NCBI GenBank assembly: GCA_051652785.1
Contig: JBOFUX010000016.1
Coordinates: forward strand, 1 to 7,516
From: JAGNZR01 sp051652785
Lineage (GTDB): Bacteria > Fusobacteriota > Fusobacteriia > Fusobacteriales > Fusobacteriaceae
DNA length: 7,516 nucleotides
Reading direction: 5' to 3'
Part shown: positions 1-6,336 of the stretch, piece after piece
Layout of the letters: each line of letters opens with the position of its first letter
How positions within the stretch are numbered: the first letter of the stretch is position 1
The notes under the pieces: generated by a model
The model's input: the letters and a program-made list of their open reading frames with translations, nothing else
Databases searched by the model: none
Told to the model about the DNA's origin: nothing
Translations under genes and position numbers: made by a program

Positions 1-99
1 AAAACTATCTCTAATAACAAGAGTTGCATATTTATTATATTTAGTTTCATCAGCATTAATAATTACAAGGTTTGTTCCCTTAAAGTACTGAAGATAATA
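1..99 (-). pseudogene. C-terminal fragment of a Sir2-type NAD-dependent deacetylase (sirtuin), broken at its upstream side, runs off the window
   Basis: Read on the minus strand, codons from 99 down to 1 give an uninterrupted peptide containing YFKGTNLVIINADETKY and then KYATLVIRDS. This matches what I know of the C-terminal Rossmann part of bacterial sirtuins, where a segment of the form YF-KG-x-LV-x-IN-x-x-x-T-x-x-D-x-x-A-x-LVI-x-DS precedes the last helix. Sirtuins remove acyl groups from lysines using NAD. The frame is closed on its upstream side by a stop at 100-102, and there is no start codon, zinc-finger region or catalytic histidine region upstream; an IS66-like scrap begins at about the same point. 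The gene is therefore probably truncated by an insertion or deletion, leaving only the tail, which continues beyond base 1. The family call rests on a short stretch of about 33 residues, so it could be wrong; the break itself is directly seen. Confidence 0.55.
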
Positions 100-110
100 T
101 TAATCAGGAT

Positions 111-185
111 GTAATTATTTTTGATAATAATCTAGCTGAAAGAGATAGAAGAATGATAAAACTTTTTTTTAATATCTTTGATTAA
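111..185 (+). pseudogene. Remnant of an IS66-family transposase (C-terminal motif only)
   Basis: The plus-strand frame at 111-164 reads VIIFDNNLAERDRRMIKL. The core DNN-x-AERD-x-RM-x-K is the hallmark of the DDE transposase of IS66-family elements, where the motif is normally followed by KQKISG and a further tail. Here the frame instead runs into a T-rich stretch and stops at 183-185, and upstream it meets a stop at 81-83, so only about 20 recognisable codons survive. No terminal repeats or accessory IS66 genes are visible. It is a dead relic rather than an active element. It sits directly against the broken sirtuin fragment, and its right side merges into another transposase-like scrap on the opposite strand. 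Confidence 0.6.
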
Positions 186-404
186 TGTTATAAGACCACA
201 ATGACAACAACCTGTTGTAATCTTTATTTTATAAAATAAAAATTGTTTTTTTGAAAAGGTATTTATTAAAAAAATAGAAGAATTAATTTTAACTATATTT
301 TCATTAAATCCTTTAATTTTAATGTGAGAATTATCGACGATATATTTTTGAGATATATTTTGAAAAAGAAAATTAATTAAAGTACAAAATATTATTAAAA
401 ATAA
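135..404 (-). pseudogene. Probable decayed N-terminus of an ISL3-type transposase
   Basis: The minus strand is open for 90 codons between a stop at 405-407 and one at 132-134, but has no ATG, GTG or TTG start. The peptide contains INFLFQNI, then IKIKGFNENIVKIN, then a cysteine pair in GCCHCG (195-212) followed by LIKDI. This order (short helix, a K/I-rich strand segment, then a C-x-x-C zinc-knuckle half, then an IIK-like segment) resembles the N-terminal region of ISL3-family transposases found in fusobacteria and Firmicutes. The rest of the transposase is missing, and below about 170 the frame overlaps the IS66 scrap on the other strand, which marks a junction. The similarity is by eye and moderate; the alternative is a chance open frame in AT-rich DNA. 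Confidence 0.35.
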
Positions 405-430
405 CTATATTTATCAGCAGTTTTCAATGG

Positions 431-485
431 CTGAGTAGTTACATTAATTTTTTAGTGTTTACACAAAACTTTGAAGAGTCCCTAA
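431..485 (-). repeat. Possible IS terminal end (outer end of the ISL3-like remnant)
   Basis: On the minus strand this stretch begins GGGACTCTTCAAAGTTTTG and continues through TGTGTAAACACTAAAAA. The G-rich CTCTT start and the distance of roughly 80-95 bases to the supposed transposase N-terminus fit the way ISL3-type ends are laid out. The partner inverted repeat is not in the window, so it cannot be confirmed. It lies about 10 bases beyond the stop codon of the nucleotidase gene, so the element would have landed immediately downstream of that gene without damaging it. Confidence 0.25.
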
Positions 486-494
486 AGATTTTCC

Positions 495-2276
495 CTACTT
501 CACATTTTTAACATCTTCAACAGTAATTGATTTAACATTATTAGTTCTTAAGTCACTGGATTTTGGAATAGTGATTTTTCCTTTGCTAACTAATTGTGCT
601 ACTTTGTCTCGAAATTTAGAATCCCATTTATATCCAGTAATTTTCCAATTGTTAGAAATTTTAGGAGTTATAATTCCCCCTTTAACTGTTTGAATATATT
701 CTTTAATAAGTTCTCTAACCCGTCCATTATCTCCCATAGTTTCAGCTAAATCAACAACTAGCTCGATTTCATTAGGTTTAAAAAGACCGCCGTTTTCAGC
801 TAAAAAAGTTGTTTTTCCTCTATAGTCATTAACTGCAACAACAAAGGAGTCACTATCATTAACAGGAGTACCATCTAATTTTTTCAAATTTTCAATTCGT
901 TGTCCTTGAACTTTTGAAATATTTATATCATAAGTAACTCCAGAAAACATATCATAATTGTATCCTCTAATATTTTCATTAAACGAGATGGTTAAGTCCC
1001 CATCTTTAAACTGATTATAGAAAGACACAGACCATTCCATATATTTTTTTAGTTGAGCTCCTGTTAACCTATAAGCTCTTAAAGTATTGTCATATTTATA
1101 AATTAGTGAAACATCAGATTTTTTAATAAGCCCTTCATACATATTAGCATCACTTCTAAATGCAGCAGCAGAAGAAATATCAGCCTTTGTGTAATATGCT
1201 TGAACTTCATTTATAAAGCTAATCATAGGGGTAGGTTCAGTTTGAGTTGTAGGAATACCTTCTATCTCATCTTTTTTAACAAAATTTCCACCAGTTAATT
1301 TTCCGATAACAGTCATAGAATCAGCAATAGCTTCTTCATGAAAAGGGGTAAGTTTTTTTATTAGTTCTTTATCTGGTTCGATATCTTTAAGAGGAAGATT
1401 TTTAGCGACAACATCTTTATCTCTATCTAAAACTATCCATTTTTTATCAACTAAAGTCAATGTAACATCAATTTTAGCTATATATTCGCTCCATTTTCCT
1501 GGTTCAATAAGAACAGCTCCAGTTTTAGCACGTTCATTTTTAAGAGCATGCTCGTGTCCAGCAAAAACAACTAAAACATCAGGATTAGCTTCTGCTATTT
1601 CCCTTGCAGAATCACCGTTACCATATTCATGATCTACTGGCATATGAGCAGCTACAATTATAATATCTGAATTTTTTTTAATTTCTGGAATTAATTTTTT
1701 TACTTCTTCCACAGGATTAGTAGCAGTGTATCCATATAAATTTTCAGAGTCCCATTTCATTATATGAGGTGTAACAACTCCTATAATGGCTATTTTAACA
1801 CCTTTTTTTTCATAAATTTTATAAGGAATAAAAACTCTTTTTTCTCCTTTGTATAAATTAGCTAAAAGAAAGTCCCCTTTAAAACTTTTTCTAATGTGGT
1901 CTAAAGTTTCCATACCAAAATTAAATTCATGATTTCCTGGAATAAAAGCATCATATTTAATTTCATTCATAGCTAAGATAATAGGGGAAACTTCTTTTTT
2001 TAAAAAAAGTTCATGAGAATTATCTTGGATAGTGTCTCCTGTATCTATAAGTAATGTATAGGGGTTTTCTTTTCTAAGTTGTTTAACTATTGTAGCAATT
2101 TGAGCAGTTGAACCTTTTTTATCTTCAGATGCAGTAGAATACTCATAAGGCATAAACTTACCATGCATATCGCTAGTCTGTAATAGTTGAAGTTTAAGTG
2201 TTTTTTCTCCTAAAAGAATAGTACTAATACTAAGTAAAAAGACAAAAATTAGAATTTTGTTAAAACATTTTTTCAT
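495..2276 (-). CDS. Secreted metallophosphatase/5'-nucleotidase, CpdB/UshA family (probable 2',3'-cyclic-nucleotide phosphodiesterase/3'-nucleotidase)
   Basis: This 593-residue exported enzyme should remove phosphate from extracytoplasmic nucleotides. Residues 1-23 form a signal peptide (KK, then a hydrophobic stretch) with no lipobox cysteine, so the product is probably soluble in the periplasm. The calcineurin-type metallophosphatase domain (about 28-250) shows all metal-site motifs: D36-x-H38, G80-D81, G114-N-H116-E, H211 and G240-H-E-H243. A 5'-nucleotidase C-terminal domain spans about 320-550; KYDNTL (394-399), YNYDMFSGVTYD (439-450) and NDYR (483-486) resemble CpdB more than UshA, but substrate choice cannot be settled from sequence alone. 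The length is slightly short for CpdB (about 650). The ATG at 2276 has a good ribosome binding site (AAGGGGG, 2285-2291) and is needed to include the signal peptide. The gene stands alone, divergent from the Moco operon, with IS debris just past its stop. No clear hairpin terminator is seen after it. Confidence 0.9.
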   Translation of the reverse strand: MKKCFNKILIFVFLLSISTILLGEKTLKLQLLQTSDMHGKFMPYEYSTASEDKKGSTAQIATIVKQLRKENPYTLLIDTGDTIQDNSHELFLKKEVSPIILAMNEIKYDAFIPGNHEFNFGMETLDHIRKSFKGDFLLANLYKGEKRVFIPYKIYEKKGVKIAIIGVVTPHIMKWDSENLYGYTATNPVEEVKKLIPEIKKNSDIIIVAAHMPVDHEYGNGDSAREIAEANPDVLVVFAGHEHALKNERAKTGAVLIEPGKWSEYIAKIDVTLTLVDKKWIVLDRDKDVVAKNLPLKDIEPDKELIKKLTPFHEEAIADSMTVIGKLTGGNFVKKDEIEGIPTTQTEPTPMISFINEVQAYYTKADISSAAAFRSDANMYEGLIKKSDVSLIYKYDNTLRAYRLTGAQLKKYMEWSVSFYNQFKDGDLTISFNENIRGYNYDMFSGVTYDINISKVQGQRIENLKKLDGTPVNDSDSFVVAVNDYRGKTTFLAENGGLFKPNEIELVVDLAETMGDNGRVRELIKEYIQTVKGGIITPKISNNWKITGYKWDSKFRDKVAQLVSKGKITIPKSSDLRTNNVKSITVEDVKNVK

Positions 2277-2327
2277 TAAAAATACCCCCTTATAAAGTTT
2301 GGTAGTTTAAATTTATTTCATTAGTTA

Positions 2328-2357
2328 ATTATCTCATGTTTATTAAGAAAATTTCAA
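2328..2357 (-). promoter_or_regulatory. Sigma70-type promoter for the nucleotidase gene
   Basis: On the minus strand TTGAAA (2352-2357) is followed after 18 bases by GATAAT (2328-2333), each matching the consensus at five of six positions. Transcription would start near 2321, giving a leader of about 45 bases before the ATG, with the ribosome binding site at 2285-2291. The rest of the 2277-2477 gap is plain AT-rich sequence. I see no equally good promoter pointing toward the Moco operon, no convincing operator, and none of the GC-rich stems expected of a Moco riboswitch. Confidence 0.55.
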
Positions 2358-2477
2358 CTATTTTTGTAAATTATTTTAATTTTATATTTTTTATGATATT
2401 ATTAGACATAAATTATTAGAAGTTAGTTTTTGCTATTTTTATAAAAAAATTCAAATAAAAATATTAGGAGGTCTAAA

Positions 2478-2963
2478 ATGTATAAAGCTGGAATTTTATG
2501 TTTAAGTGATAAAGGGGCAAAGGGAGAAAGAGAAGACCTTAGTACAAAAATAATAGAAGAAATTTTAGAAAAAAATAGATTTTTTGTTAATGATAAAAGA
2601 CTAATCTCTGATGATATACAAGGTATAGTGAAAAATTTAAATAATATGTGTGAGAAGAATTTAAATTTAGTTATAACAACAGGTGGAACAGGATTCTCTC
2701 CTAGAGATAATACTCCAGAAGCAACAAAGCAGGTAATAGAACGAGAGACACAAGGAATATCAGAAGCAATAAGAGCGTATTCTATGACTATAACAAAGCG
2801 AGGAATGCTATCAAGAGGTGTTTCTGGCATTAAAGGAAAAACTCTTATTATAAATTTACCAGGAAGTCCAAAAGCTGTAAGGGAATCTCTAGAATATATA
2901 ATTGGAGAAATAACTCACGGACTTGATTTAATAGAAAAAGGTTCTCAGGAGTGTGGGAGATAA
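2478..2963 (+). CDS. mogA: MogA/MoaB-family molybdopterin adenylyltransferase
   Basis: This 161-residue cytoplasmic protein belongs to the family that activates molybdopterin with ATP, forming MPT-AMP for the later metal insertion by MoeA. Seen in the sequence are an N-terminal strand ending in SDKG (10-13), followed by the ERED segment, then the molybdopterin-binding core TTGGTGFSPRDNTPEAT (67-83), LSRGVSG (111-117) and NLPGSPKAV (126-134). The single compact domain has the usual family length. The SDKG start and the LSRGVSG/NLPGSPKAV segments look more like MogA than E. coli MoaB, but the two are hard to separate by eye. The start ATG has an ideal AGGAGG (2466-2471) six bases upstream. It is the first gene of the Moco operon, and its stop overlaps the moaA start by one base (TAATG), so the two are probably translationally coupled. 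Confidence 0.9.
   Translation: MYKAGILCLSDKGAKGEREDLSTKIIEEILEKNRFFVNDKRLISDDIQGIVKNLNNMCEKNLNLVITTGGTGFSPRDNTPEATKQVIERETQGISEAIRAYSMTITKRGMLSRGVSGIKGKTLIINLPGSPKAVRESLEYIIGEITHGLDLIEKGSQECGR
2947..2959 (+). promoter_or_regulatory. Ribosome binding region that decides the moaA start
   Basis: Two possible starts share one frame: a GTG at 2951 and an ATG at 2963. AGGAG at 2947-2951 lies 11 bases before the ATG, and GGGAG at 2955-2959 lies 3 bases before it, whereas the GTG has no ribosome binding site in the right place and overlaps AGGAG itself. MoaA proteins normally begin with a short M-x-D-x-x-GR-x-x-DYLR segment, which matches the ATG start exactly. Coupling with the end of mogA through TAATG probably helps make up for the imperfect spacing. 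Confidence 0.6.
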
Positions 2964-3925
2964 TGAAGGATAAATATGGAAGGGAAATGGATTACCTGAG
3001 AATATCTTTAACTGAAAACTGTAATTTAAGATGTGTTTATTGTATGCCTAATTGGGATTCAAAAGAATGTTTTTCAGAGAAACAAGATGAATTAACAGAA
3101 GAAGAAGTTACAAAGGTTGTGAAACTTTTTTCTAAATTAGGAATAAAAAAAATAAGGTTAACAGGAGGAGAGCCTCTTTTAAGAAAAGATTTAGACGGAA
3201 TAATAAAAAACATTTCAGAAATAGAAGGGATAAAAGAGATTTGTATTACTACAAATGGACTTTTACTTTTTGAGAAAATAGATGAACTTTATAAAAATGG
3301 TTTAAATAGAATAAATATAAGTTTAGACACTCTAAATTCAGAAGAATATAAAAAAATTACACGAGGTGGAGAGTTAGAAAAGGTTTTGCAAGGGATAAAA
3401 CGAGCAAGAGAGTTAAAAATTCACGTAAAAATAAATGCTGTAATAACAAATTTACAAAATAAAAATTCTGTTGAGGAACTAGTTAAACTTACTGAAAATG
3501 ATGAAATAGATGTAAGATTTATAGAACTTATGCCAATAGGTGAAGGAAAGAATTTAAAAGGGCTAAAAGGGGAAGAAATTATAAGTATTTTAAAGGATAA
3601 ATATCTCATAGAGGATTTGTATTCCTTTGAGGGAACAAGTAAGTATTATAAAATAAGAGGGGCAAAGGGAAGAATTGGTTTAATTAACCCAATGAGTCAA
3701 TGTTTTTGTGAAAGTTGTAACCGTGTTAGAGTAACTTCAAATTTAGAATTAAAAACTTGTCTTAGCTCCAATGAAAAAATTAATTTAAGAGATATACTTA
3801 GTTTAGATTTAAAAGAAAAAGAAAAATTAAGTATTATTCACGAGATTTTATATAATAAAAATAAAGAAAATATTTTTAATACAGAGAAAGAAGAGAAAAA
3901 AAATATGAATACTATAGGGGGATAA
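2963..3925 (+). CDS. moaA: GTP 3',8-cyclase MoaA (radical SAM, Moco step 1)
   Basis: MoaA uses S-adenosylmethionine and two [4Fe-4S] clusters to cyclise GTP, which MoaC then turns into cyclic pyranopterin monophosphate. From the ATG at 2963 the protein has 320 residues, the normal family size. The radical SAM cluster motif C20-x3-C24-x2-C27 follows the DYLRISLT strand; GGEP (68-71) is the SAM-binding motif. The C-terminal cluster that holds GTP is present as C249-x2-C252-x13-C266 within FCESCNRVRVTSNLELKTC, and the chain ends in TIGG, the conserved double-glycine tail that is essential for catalysis in studied MoaA proteins. All functional landmarks are therefore intact. A GTG at 2951 in the same frame would add four residues but is less likely. 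It is coupled to mogA and followed by a 61-base gap before xdhC. Confidence 0.96.
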   Translation: MKDKYGREMDYLRISLTENCNLRCVYCMPNWDSKECFSEKQDELTEEEVTKVVKLFSKLGIKKIRLTGGEPLLRKDLDGIIKNISEIEGIKEICITTNGLLLFEKIDELYKNGLNRINISLDTLNSEEYKKITRGGELEKVLQGIKRARELKIHVKINAVITNLQNKNSVEELVKLTENDEIDVRFIELMPIGEGKNLKGLKGEEIISILKDKYLIEDLYSFEGTSKYYKIRGAKGRIGLINPMSQCFCESCNRVRVTSNLELKTCLSSNEKINLRDILSLDLKEKEKLSIIHEILYNKNKENIFNTEKEEKKNMNTIGG

Positions 3926-3986
3926 AATATAAAGTCTTTATACTATAAAAAGAGAAAACTATAAAAATAAAGTAGGTGAAAATTTT
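3926..3986 (+). promoter_or_regulatory. moaA-xdhC gap with a 15-base palindrome and a 16-base direct repeat
   Basis: This is the longest gap inside the operon. It contains TATAAAGTCTTTATA (3928-3942), a perfect inverted repeat of 7+7 bases around one central T. It is followed by ACTATAAAAA twice (3942-3951 and 3958-3967), 16 bases apart. The one-base centre makes an RNA hairpin unlikely, so a DNA operator or chance AT symmetry are the options. TATACT at 3939-3944 resembles a -10 box but has no matching -35 in the right place. The xdhC ribosome binding site (AGGTG, 3974-3978) ends the gap. A function as an internal control point is only a suggestion. Confidence 0.3.
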
Positions 3987-4793
3987 ATGGACTCAAGAAC
4001 AATTTTAGAAGTAGGAAAAAAAATTGAAAAAGGTGAAGGAGTAGCATTAGTTACTCTAATTAGGATAGATGGGTCATCTCCTGGAAAAAAAGGTAGTATA
4101 ATGGGAGTCTTTCAAGATGGGACAATATCTGGAACAGTTGGAGGAGGAAATTTAGAATACACCTTAATAAAAGAAGGATTAAAAGCAATAGATGAAGGAG
4201 TTTCTAAGGAGTTAGAGTTTAAATTAGTTGAAGAGGCAGCCTTGCACATGAAGTGTGGAGGAGATGTAAAAGCATTTATAAAAATTTTTAATAAAAAAGA
4301 TAAAGTAATTATTGTAGGTGGTGGTCATGTTGGAGGAGAACTGTATAAAGTTCTTGATTTATTAGGTATGGACACTGTAATTGTTGATGATAGAGAAGCT
4401 TTTTGTAATAGAGAGCTATATCCAAATGCAAAGGAGTTATTAGTTGGAGAGGTAAGAGAAAAACTTTTAACTTATTCTTTAGATAATAAATCCTATGTAG
4501 TTATTGTAACAAGAGGACATAAATATGATAAAGAGTCTCTAAAATCTGTAATAGGAAGAGGAGCTAAATATATAGGGATGATTGGAAGTAAAAAAAAGGT
4601 AAAAGAAACACTAGAGGAGTTATTAAACGAAGGAGTTTCAAAAGAGTTATTAAATGAAATTTATTCTCCTATAGGTCTAGATATTTCAAATGGTTCCCCT
4701 AAAGAAATTGCAATAAGTGTAGTTAGTGAAATTTTAAAAGTTAAAAATAATTTAACAGGAATTTCTATGAGAGATAAATTAAGGGGAGATTAA
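3987..4793 (+). CDS. xdhC: XdhC-family Moco maturation and insertion protein for molybdenum hydroxylases
   Basis: XdhC proteins bind Moco, protect it, help equip it with the sulfido ligand and hand it to xanthine-dehydrogenase-family enzymes. The 268-residue product shows the N-terminal XdhC/CoxI domain (about 1-100) with SSPGKKGS (30-37), the glycine-rich GTVGGGNLE (49-57) and the conserved MKCGG (88-92), whose cysteine C90 is the likely sulfur/Moco ligand. A C-terminal Rossmann domain follows: IVGGGHVG (109-116), VTRGH (174-178), YIGMIGSKKK (195-204) and SPIGLDI (227-233). Both halves and the usual length are present, so it looks functional. The ATG has AGGTG eight bases upstream. The stop lies one base before the next ATG, implying tight co-translation with the MoeA-like gene. 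Its presence shows that this Moco operon serves molybdenum hydroxylases, although none is encoded here. Confidence 0.9.
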   Translation: MDSRTILEVGKKIEKGEGVALVTLIRIDGSSPGKKGSIMGVFQDGTISGTVGGGNLEYTLIKEGLKAIDEGVSKELEFKLVEEAALHMKCGGDVKAFIKIFNKKDKVIIVGGGHVGGELYKVLDLLGMDTVIVDDREAFCNRELYPNAKELLVGEVREKLLTYSLDNKSYVVIVTRGHKYDKESLKSVIGRGAKYIGMIGSKKKVKETLEELLNEGVSKELLNEIYSPIGLDISNGSPKEIAISVVSEILKVKNNLTGISMRDKLRGD

Positions 4794-4794
4794 G

Positions 4795-5811
4795 ATGAAA
4801 CTTGTAAAAACCGTTGAAGCAGTAGGGCATATTTTGTCCCATGATATTACTAAAATAATTCCCGGAGAATTTAAAGGAAGAGCCTTTAAGAAAGGTCATG
4901 TAGTGAGAGAAGAAGATATAGAAGAGCTTTTGAAAATTGGAAAAGAGAATCTGTATATTTATGAAGTAGACGAAAATAAACTTCATGAAAATGATGCAGC
5001 AGTTATTTTGGGAAACTTAGGTGCAGGGGAAAATGTTGTTTTAGGTGAAGAAATAAAAGAAGGAAAAATAGATTTTTACTCTAAAGTAAATGGAGTATTA
5101 AAAGTAGATGAAGAAATATTATTAAATTTAAATATGTTAGGAGAAGTTTGTTTTGCAACTTTATCTAATAATTATCTAGTTGAGAAAGGAAAAAAAATAG
5201 GTGGTACAAGAGTAATACCGTTAATTATAGATAAGAAAAAAATGGAAATAGCTAAATCTTTAGTAAAAACAAAGATTTTAAATGTTGTTCCAATAAAAAA
5301 ATATAAAGTTGGAGTTGTAATAACTGGAAGTGAAATTTATAAAGGACGTATTGAAGATAAATTTGGACCTGTAATAAAAGAAAAAATAGAAGCTTTTCAA
5401 AGTGAAATAATAGAGATAGTTTATTCTGACGATGACAAAGAAATGATAAAAAATAAAGCAAGATACCTTTTAGATAAGGGAGCTGAAATTATAATCTGCA
5501 CTGGTGGAATGAGTGTAGACCCTGATGATGTAACTCCAACCGCTATTATGGAACTAGGGGGAGAGTTGGTTACTTATGGTTCTCCTGTACTTCCTGGAGC
5601 TATGTTCTTACTTTCATATCTAGGAGAAACTCCAGTAATGGGATTACCTGGGTGTGTTATGTATGCTAAAAAAACTATTTTTGATTTAGTGTTACCTAGA
5701 ATATTAACAGGAGAAAAATTAACACTTAGAGACATAGCTATTTTAGGAAGTGGTGGACTATGCCAAAGTTGTGAAATTTGCCAATATCCTAATTGTAGTT
5801 TTGGAAAATAA
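4795..5811 (+). CDS. MoeA-like molybdopterin-binding protein with a cysteine-rich C-terminal tail
   Basis: The 338-residue protein carries the molybdopterin-binding fold of MoeA/MogA: ITGSE (176-180), a KFGPV segment (189-193), CTGGMSVDPDD (235-245), PGAM (267-270) and GLPGCVM (283-289). The N-terminal part (1-165), with HDITKIIPGEFKGRAFKKGH (16-35), resembles the MoeA front domains but is shorter than in E. coli MoeA (about 410 residues), and the MoeA C-terminal barrel is replaced by a short tail. That tail ends with C323-x2-C326-x2-C329-x4-C334 before SFGK, looking like a metal or Fe-S site. I recall this shorter MoeA-like form from anaerobes, often beside molybdenum-hydroxylase genes; its exact job is not established to my knowledge. 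Likely roles are molybdenum insertion or Moco tailoring together with XdhC. The start ATG has GGGGAG (4783-4788) at good spacing inside the xdhC end. Confidence 0.85.
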   Translation: MKLVKTVEAVGHILSHDITKIIPGEFKGRAFKKGHVVREEDIEELLKIGKENLYIYEVDENKLHENDAAVILGNLGAGENVVLGEEIKEGKIDFYSKVNGVLKVDEEILLNLNMLGEVCFATLSNNYLVEKGKKIGGTRVIPLIIDKKKMEIAKSLVKTKILNVVPIKKYKVGVVITGSEIYKGRIEDKFGPVIKEKIEAFQSEIIEIVYSDDDKEMIKNKARYLLDKGAEIIICTGGMSVDPDDVTPTAIMELGGELVTYGSPVLPGAMFLLSYLGETPVMGLPGCVMYAKKTIFDLVLPRILTGEKLTLRDIAILGSGGLCQSCEICQYPNCSFGK

Positions 5812-5829
5812 TATAAAGAGGAGTTAAAG

Positions 5830-6336
5830 ATGTTAAAAGAAGATTTTACACATTTTAATCAGTTTGGAAGAGCAAAAATGGTTGATGTGTCAGAAAAAAA
5901 GATAACAGAAAGAGAGGCAATAGCTGAGGGATATATTTACTTAAGTTCTGAAACTATTAAGACAATAGAAAGTGGTGGAATAAAAAAAGGTGATGTTCTT
6001 TCAGTTGCACAAATAGGTGGAATTATGGGACTTAAAAAAACAAGTGAGATAATCCCTATGTGCCATAATATTTTCATATCAGGTAGTGATATTGCTTTTC
6101 AAATTGAAGAAAATAAAATAAAAATAACTGTAACAGTTAAAACATCAGGACAAACAGGGATAGAGATGGAAGCATTAACAGGAGTGTCAGTTGCTGCACT
6201 AACTATTTATGACATGTGTAAAGCAATAGACAAAAATATGGTGATAAGTGATGTGAAACTAGTTTCTAAAAAAGGTGGAAAAACAGATTACAAGATAGAG
6301 GAAAGTTTAGTATTAAAAAATAATGAAAATATATGA
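5830..6336 (+). CDS. moaC: Cyclic pyranopterin monophosphate synthase MoaC
   Basis: MoaC converts the MoaA product (3',8-cyclo-GTP) into cyclic pyranopterin monophosphate; E. coli MoaC is a hexamer in the cytoplasm. The 168-residue protein starts with the typical THFN-x2-G-x-A-x-MVDVS segment (7-21) and has KKGDVL (52-57), the IPMCH histidine segment (75-79), TGIEMEALTGVSVAALTIYDMCKA (109-132) and KKGGK (147-151). By alignment with E. coli MoaC (Lys51, Lys131), the catalytic lysines correspond to K53 and K131, with D128 and H79 also kept. Two spots differ from the commonest form: QIGGIMGLKKT where IAGI-x-AAK-x-T is usual, and GGKTDY where GGKSG is usual. They do not touch the named catalytic residues. 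AGAGGAG (5817-5823) provides a strong ribosome binding site. The 18-base gap after the MoeA-like gene indicates one transcript, and this is the last recognisable Moco gene. Confidence 0.96.
   Translation: MLKEDFTHFNQFGRAKMVDVSEKKITEREAIAEGYIYLSSETIKTIESGGIKKGDVLSVAQIGGIMGLKKTSEIIPMCHNIFISGSDIAFQIEENKIKITVTVKTSGQTGIEMEALTGVSVAALTIYDMCKAIDKNMVISDVKLVSKKGGKTDYKIEESLVLKNNENI

Noticed and set aside
2277..2477. Moco riboswitch ahead of mogA
   Set aside because: The gap is almost wholly A and T with no GC-bearing stems or the multi-helix layout expected of that RNA.
2423..2830. Minus-strand open frame opposite mogA
   Set aside because: It is antisense to a clear mogA coding region, has no recognisable motif, and reflects AT-rich codon structure.
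2951..2962. GTG at 2951 as the moaA start
   Set aside because: It lacks a placed ribosome binding site and adds four residues not typical of MoaA; the ATG at 2963 matches the family start.
4198..4655. Repeated EGVSKEL peptide within XdhC (residues 70-76 and 215-221)
   Set aside because: The surrounding residues do not match and the two copies sit in different domains; most likely chance in a K/E-rich protein.
4765..4986. Minus-strand open frame opposite the xdhC/MoeA-like junction
   Set aside because: It lies across two well-supported genes with proper ribosome binding sites on the other strand and gives an F/Y-rich peptide with no family signs.
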